The notes beneath the pieces were generated by a model that saw nothing but the letters and a program-made list of their open reading frames with translations, searched no databases and had not been told where the DNA came from. Shown here piece after piece: positions 60,643-64,000 of a stretch of DNA of 64,000 nt (position 1 is the first letter of the stretch; the number at the start of each line of letters is the position of its first letter). Position numbers and translations under genes: made by a program. This DNA comes from Burkholderia sp. WSM2232 (GTDB taxonomy: Bacteria > Pseudomonadota > Gammaproteobacteria > Burkholderiales > Burkholderiaceae), in contig NZ_KI421432.1 of assembly GCF_000472545.1 (NCBI RefSeq), positions 62,001 to 126,000 on the forward strand, given 5' to 3'.

Positions 60643-61743
60643 TTATCCACGAGCCGCTTCGCCCGACGCATTGAGGTGCACTTTCACCGTCGCGGAGAGG
60701 CCGGGCCGCAGCACGCGTTGCATGTCCTTCGGCACGGTAAGCCGCACGCGCACGGGCACGCGCTGCACGATCTTCGTGAAGTTGCCGGTCGCGTTCTCGG
60801 CAGGCAGCACGCTGAAGGTCGCGCCGGTGGCGGGCGCCAGACTCTCAACCACGCCATGCAGGTGCTGACTGGAGGCGTCGAGATCGACGTCCACCGTGTC
60901 GCCAACCCGCATCTTCTTCAACTGGTCTTCTTTGAAGTTCGCGTCGATCCATAAGCCACTCGCCGGTATCACCGTCAACAGGGAAACGCCGGTATTCGCC
61001 AGCAGGCCGACGCGCGCGGTACGGTTACCGACATAGCCGTCGATCGGAGAACGAATCGTGGTGTACTCGACATTGAGTGCCGCGACGCGCTCGGCCGCCT
61101 GCGCGGTGGCCACGCGCGCCTGCGCGTCGCCGATCTGCGCATCCAGCACGGCGAGCTGGCGCTGCGCGGCGACCAAAGAAGCGCTGCTGCGGTCCACCGC
61201 GGCATGCGCCTTGATCAGATCGGCGTTGGCGCGTTCCACGACCTGGTTGGAGACTGCGTCGTCCTTCACGAGTTCGCGATATCGCACCTGATCCGCCGCG
61301 CTGCGCGTAAGTTCCGCGCCGGACGCGCGCACTTCCGCAGCCTGTTCGTTGATGGTGGCGAGCTGCAACGATTTCTTCGCCTCCAGTTCGGTCACGGCGG
61401 CTTGCGCGCTGCGCACTTCCGCGCTGGCCTGCGCGAGGCGCGCATCATAGTCGCGTGCGTCCAGCGTGACGAGCACCTGGCCTGCGTGCACGAACTGGTT
61501 GTCCCGCACGAGCACGTCGGCCACGAAACCGTTCACCTTCGGCGCCATGACGGTGACGTCGCCGCCCACGTATGCATCGTCCGTCGATTCGACGAAGCGC
61601 CCCACGAAAAACCAGTACGAAGCGGCAAGCGCGAGTACGGCAAGCACCGTGATGATCGCGAGCAGCATCCACGGAATACGCCTGGCCGGTTTGCCGGCCT
61701 GCGCGGCGCCGGCCGGCGCGACAGTCGAAGGTGTAGTGGACAT
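60643..61743 (-). CDS. emrA: Membrane fusion protein of an efflux pump (EmrA/HlyD type)
   Basis: The 366-aa protein has one N-terminal membrane helix (IPWMLLAIITVLAVLALAAS), the barrel-sandwich hybrid (ESTDDAYVGGDVTVMAPKVN and IRSPIDGYVGNRTARVGLLA) and a long coiled-coil hairpin between them. It bridges EmrB and the outer-membrane factor. A MarR-type operator half-site pair lies 12 bases before its ATG, which suggests direct repression by the upstream MarR proteins. Confidence 0.95.
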   Translation of the reverse strand: MSTTPSTVAPAGAAQAGKPARRIPWMLLAIITVLAVLALAASYWFFVGRFVESTDDAYVGGDVTVMAPKVNGFVADVLVRDNQFVHAGQVLVTLDARDYDARLAQASAEVRSAQAAVTELEAKKSLQLATINEQAAEVRASGAELTRSAADQVRYRELVKDDAVSNQVVERANADLIKAHAAVDRSSASLVAAQRQLAVLDAQIGDAQARVATAQAAERVAALNVEYTTIRSPIDGYVGNRTARVGLLANTGVSLLTVIPASGLWIDANFKEDQLKKMRVGDTVDVDLDASSQHLHGVVESLAPATGATFSVLPAENATGNFTKIVQRVPVRVRLTVPKDMQRVLRPGLSATVKVHLNASGEAARG

Positions 61744-61754
61744 GGTGACGATGT

Positions 61755-61766
61755 GTGCTTATGCAC
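61755..61766. promoter_or_regulatory. GTGC-N4-GCAC operator at emrA
   Basis: GTGC-TTAT-GCAC lies 12 bases upstream of the emrA ATG (minus strand). It matches the sites in front of both MarR genes (62358-62369 and 62865-62876) in all eight arm positions. Confidence 0.6.
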
Positions 61767-61788
61767 TGATTGAGTTTAAAAAAATGGC

Positions 61789-61879
61789 GCCCCTGCTTGC
61801 GCCTCTTGCTTGCGCCTCTTGCTTGCGGCTCTTGTTTGTGCCTCTTGTTTGTGCCTCTTGTTGGCACCTCTTGCTTGCG
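61789..61879. repeat. Seven 13-bp tandem repeats between marR and emrA
   Basis: The units are GCCCCTGCTTGCG, CCTCTTGCTTGCG (twice), GCTCTTGTTTGTG, CCTCTTGTTTGTG, CCTCTTGTTGGCA and CCTCTTGCTTGCG, with no spacer. The array fills about half of the 175-base gap between the first marR gene and emrA. Confidence 0.9.
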
Positions 61880-61918
61880 GCTTCAGGTAGCCCGGCTTCT
61901 GCCGGTCTGGAGCCCGCG

Positions 61919-62338
61919 CTAAACCTGGCTCGTCACCGCAAACAGTTCGCCGCGCAGCGCTCGCGCTCGTTGCCCGCCAAATTGATGCTCGACCTCCGCC
62001 TGTGCCGCGCGCCAATGCGCCCAGCCTGCTTCGAGCCGCGCCGCTCCTTCGCTTGTCAGGCTGATGGACAATGCGCGTGCGTCCGTCTCAGGCGCCGAAC
62101 TCACTACGAGGCCATTGCGGCGCAGCGGCTGGATCGTACGAACCAGCGTGGTGCGCTGCATGTGCATGATCTCGGCCAGTTGCTTCATGGTCAGCGGGCC
62201 AAGGCGTTCAAGCCGGCTCAGCAACGAGAACTGCGTGATCGTCAAGCCCACGCTTGCCAGATGGCGGTCGTAGATCTGCGAGACATAGCGCGCGGCCTGG
62301 CGGATCGCAAAGCAGTCGTCGTCGAACGAATCTTCCAT
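61919..62338 (-). CDS. MarR-family regulator (proximal to the efflux operon)
   Basis: From ATG 62338 (GGAG upstream) the product is 139 aa. It has the MarR fold with FAIRQAARYVSQIYDRHLAS, ITQFSLLSRLERLGPLTMKQ and MHMQRTTLVRTIQPLRRNGL, and the wing ETDARALSISLT. It is paralogous to the gene just upstream (RQAARxxxQxYxRHL, RTTLVRxxxPLxRxxLVV shared). As the MarR gene nearest to emrA it is the best candidate for control of the efflux operon, and the site at 61755-61766 fits this. Confidence 0.92.
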   Translation of the reverse strand: MEDSFDDDCFAIRQAARYVSQIYDRHLASVGLTITQFSLLSRLERLGPLTMKQLAEIMHMQRTTLVRTIQPLRRNGLVVSSAPETDARALSISLTSEGAARLEAGWAHWRAAQAEVEHQFGGQRARALRGELFAVTSQV

Positions 62339-62357
62339 GGTCAGGGTTTCTCCATCA

Positions 62358-62372
62358 GTGCGTATGCACATA
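62358..62372. promoter_or_regulatory. GTGC-N4-GCAC operator at the first MarR gene
   Basis: GTGC-GTAT-GCACATA lies 20 bases before ATG 62338. The right half (GCACATA) extends the symmetry seen in the second site. Confidence 0.6.
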
Positions 62373-62425
62373 TAACGGCGAAAAGACTCGCAGGGTAGAA
62401 AACACCCAGCGGGCATTTGCGCGCG

Positions 62426-62848
62426 TCAACCAGTAATGCTGAACAGCTCCGCACGTAGCGCCTTGGCGCGCCCGTGGCCGAACTTCTTTTCGAACTCTTC
62501 CTGCGCGGCGCGCCACGCGATTGCCGCCTTGTCGACGGTCTTTTCACCCTTCTTCGTCAGGCTGAAAAGGAACGTGCGGCTGTCATGCTCCGCCGGTTCG
62601 GCTACCACCAGATCGTCGCGCTGCAACGGCTTCATGGCGCGCACGAGCGTAGTGCGCTCCATCACCATGGACTCTGCCAGCTCGAGGATGGGCAGACGAG
62701 GCGTGCGGGCGAGCTTGGCGAGAATCGTGAACTGCGCCGCGGTGAGCCCGATTGGGCCCAGATGGCGCTCGTAAAGCTGCGTGATGTGCCGCGCCGCCTG
62801 GCGCAGCGCAAAGCAGTTGCATTCGTCGTAGGAGAGCGGGCGGTTCAT
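62426..62848 (-). CDS. MarR-family regulator (distal, paralogue of the previous gene)
   Basis: From ATG 62848 the product is 140 aa: MNRPLSYDECNCFALRQAAR, IGLTAAQFTILAKLARTPRL, MVMERTTLVRAMKPLQRDDL, and a wing EHDSRTFLFSLT. It has Cys10 and Cys12 near the N-terminus, which its paralogue replaces in part (DDDCFAI), a possible redox-sensing feature (inference). The operator at 62862-62879 lies 13 bases before the start, so it is probably autoregulated. A longer frame would translate that operator and is rejected. Confidence 0.92.
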   Translation of the reverse strand: MNRPLSYDECNCFALRQAARHITQLYERHLGPIGLTAAQFTILAKLARTPRLPILELAESMVMERTTLVRAMKPLQRDDLVVAEPAEHDSRTFLFSLTKKGEKTVDKAAIAWRAAQEEFEKKFGHGRAKALRAELFSITG

Positions 62849-62861
62849 GCTACGCAGTCTA

Positions 62862-62879
62862 TATGTGCATACGCACATA
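62862..62879. promoter_or_regulatory. 18-bp palindromic operator at the second MarR gene
   Basis: TATGTGC-ATAC-GCACATA has perfect 7-bp arms. It is the most symmetrical of three related sites in this cluster. Confidence 0.7.
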
Positions 62880-62920
62880 GTCAAGTGCTGTGGGTGCGCC
62901 ACCTGCTGTCACACCGAACG

Positions 62921-63811
62921 CTAAAGCGCCAGGACCGTCACGCCCACTTCCACGCGATGTGCGCCGCCGCCGAGGATCATTCCACGCAGCAGCGACACGT
63001 CGCTGTAATCGCGCCCGATTGCGAGCGTGACGTGGTCCGTGTCGGCGAGTACGTCGTTGGTCGGATCAAGGTCGATCCAGCCGCTGCCCGGGCAATGGAC
63101 CGACACCCACGCATGCGAAGCATCCGCGCCGATCAGCCGCGGCTGACCTGGCGGCGGATCGTTGCGCAGATAGCCGCTCACATAACGCGCCGGCAAGCCG
63201 AGCGAACGCAGGCAGCCGATCATGACCTGCGCAAAGTCCTGGCATACACCGCTCTTCAATTCGAACGCGCGCCCGGCGGGCGTATCGAACATGGTCGCGG
63301 AGGGTTTGTACGCGAAGTCCGCGTGAATGCGGTGCATCAGGTCGATCGCGCCCGCGGCAACGGGCATGCCTGCTGGAAAGCTCGGCAATGCATAGGCGCG
63401 CAACGACGGTCCTGGCGCGATGTTCGGCGATGCAAAGCAGAACTCCACCTCGGCGCGAAACTGCCCGCCCACGCGAAACTCGAGCGCGTCGGCCACCTCT
63501 TCCCACGCGGGCGTTGAGTGCGGATCGAGATCGGTCCAGCGCGGCGTCAGCGCCACGGTCGTTTCGCTGATCAGTTGAAGCCGCTCGTGCGGCGCGTCCA
63601 GCGCGAAATACAGAACGTCGTTGCCGAATGCGTCGATGCGGCTATTCACATACGACGGCTGCGGCTCGATGCGTTCGTGGTGCGAGACGACTCGCTGCCA
63701 CGCGCAAACGATAGGCCGGATAGTGGCCAGGTGCTGCGCGGTCTCGACATAAGTCGAGTAATGATACGTAGTGCGATGTGAAACCGACAGCACCGTGGTT
63801 GCGCTTTTCAT
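62921..63811 (-). CDS. Transglutaminase-like protein, second copy
   Basis: The 296-aa protein has the bacterial transglutaminase N-terminal domain (SVSHRTTYHYSTYVETAQHL) and core with Cys190 (KSGVCQDFAQ), His233 (ASHAWVSVHCPG) and Asp249 (IDLDPTND), a complete triad with the usual DPTN. It is a paralogue of the Anbu-cluster protein at 15838-16638. Its ATG overlaps the stop of an alpha-E gene as ATGA. No Anbu gene lies next to it in this window; the next gene downstream is a MarR gene. Confidence 0.93.
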   Translation of the reverse strand: MKSATTVLSVSHRTTYHYSTYVETAQHLATIRPIVCAWQRVVSHHERIEPQPSYVNSRIDAFGNDVLYFALDAPHERLQLISETTVALTPRWTDLDPHSTPAWEEVADALEFRVGGQFRAEVEFCFASPNIAPGPSLRAYALPSFPAGMPVAAGAIDLMHRIHADFAYKPSATMFDTPAGRAFELKSGVCQDFAQVMIGCLRSLGLPARYVSGYLRNDPPPGQPRLIGADASHAWVSVHCPGSGWIDLDPTNDVLADTDHVTLAIGRDYSDVSLLRGMILGGGAHRVEVGVTVLAL

Positions 63812-64000
63812 GACCCGACCTGCGATGCGACGGTGCTGGCGTGGCTGAAATAGCGCGCGCTGATTTCATGCGCGGCGGCGCCGGCAAAGCCGCCAATCTG
63901 ATCGCACACGGCAATCAGACCGGCGTAGGCGCGGTTCGAGTCGAGCTCGCACAGCGACGCGAGTGTGGGCAGCGAAGCGGCCGGCGGCATCAATTGCGCA
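63808..64000 (-). CDS. Alpha-E domain protein, C-terminal end (cut by window edge)
   Basis: The frame is open to the window edge and has no start inside it, so the 5' part is missing. The visible end (LCELDSNRAYAGLIAVCDQI, then AHEISARYFSHAS) matches the C-terminus I expect of alpha-E (DUF403) proteins or of their fusions with circularly permuted ATP-grasp domains. It overlaps the transglutaminase gene by 4 bases, as in the Anbu cluster where the same two genes are neighbours. Whether it is fused to an ATP-grasp domain cannot be seen here. Confidence 0.75.
   Translation of the reverse strand, partial: AQLMPPAASLPTLASLCELDSNRAYAGLIAVCDQIGGFAGAAAHEISARYFSHASTVASQVGS

Noticed and set aside
1-64000. 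tRNA, rRNA, transposase and integrase genes
   Set aside because: None was recognised on either strand, although short RNA genes cannot be excluded without a covariance-model scan.

Overview
The window is GC-rich chromosomal DNA from a betaproteobacterium of the Burkholderiaceae, most likely Burkholderia or Paraburkholderia. This rests on recognised gene families, not on a search: an H-NS protein with a duplicated DNA-binding domain, an HU protein with a Lys/Ala/Pro-rich tail, a Burkholderia-type trimeric porin, an Anbu proteasome-like operon, and OprD-family and PXPV-repeat proteins. I see no rRNA, tRNA, insertion sequence, prophage or CRISPR array. Genes are dense, and many neighbours overlap as ATGA.

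Left part (1-20 kb): an H-NS gene cut by the window edge; small and conserved unknown proteins (112 aa, PXPV, DUF6765); a periplasmic FKBP isomerase; a nitrilase-family hydrolase; the Lhr-like helicase/PdeM phosphoesterase pair; a berberine-bridge-type FAD oxidase; a SYLF lipoprotein; a YbaK-type deacylase; a YihY/BrkB membrane protein with an unusual tail; a major porin; then a four-gene minus-strand cluster of ATP-grasp, alpha-E, transglutaminase-like protein and Anbu, followed by the HU protein.

Middle part (20-45 kb): a peptide-acquisition region (MocR regulator, POT transporter, XRE-cupin regulator, five-gene Opp/Dpp-type ABC transporter, OprD porin); an IclR regulator divergent from a seven-gene operon that joins a PotABCD-like importer to a three-subunit HcnABC/opine-oxidase-like amine dehydrogenase; a panE-like reductase; and a nucleoside salvage operon (nupC, cdd, nucleoside hydrolase).

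Right part (45-64 kb): a three-gene phosphorelay (hybrid kinase, REC-PAS kinase, NarL-type regulator) downstream of a periplasmic binding-protein gene; a cyclopropane synthase-like methyltransferase; a UspA-type protein; an HPP-CBS membrane protein, a MarR regulator and a ClcA-CBS chloride channel; a DUF488 protein; an EmrAB-outer-membrane-factor efflux operon behind two tandem MarR genes; and, at the edge, a second transglutaminase/alpha-E module paralogous to the one in the Anbu cluster.

The clearest unannotated signals are regulatory sites and repeats: three GTGC-N4-GCAC palindromes in front of the two MarR genes and emrA; two matching 21-bp sites in front of the HPP gene and marR-clcA; perfect palindromes upstream of the Anbu operon and between the POT and XRE genes; and several short tandem-repeat arrays with 8-, 12- and 13-bp periods. 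Coordinates and motifs were read by eye, and no database search was possible.
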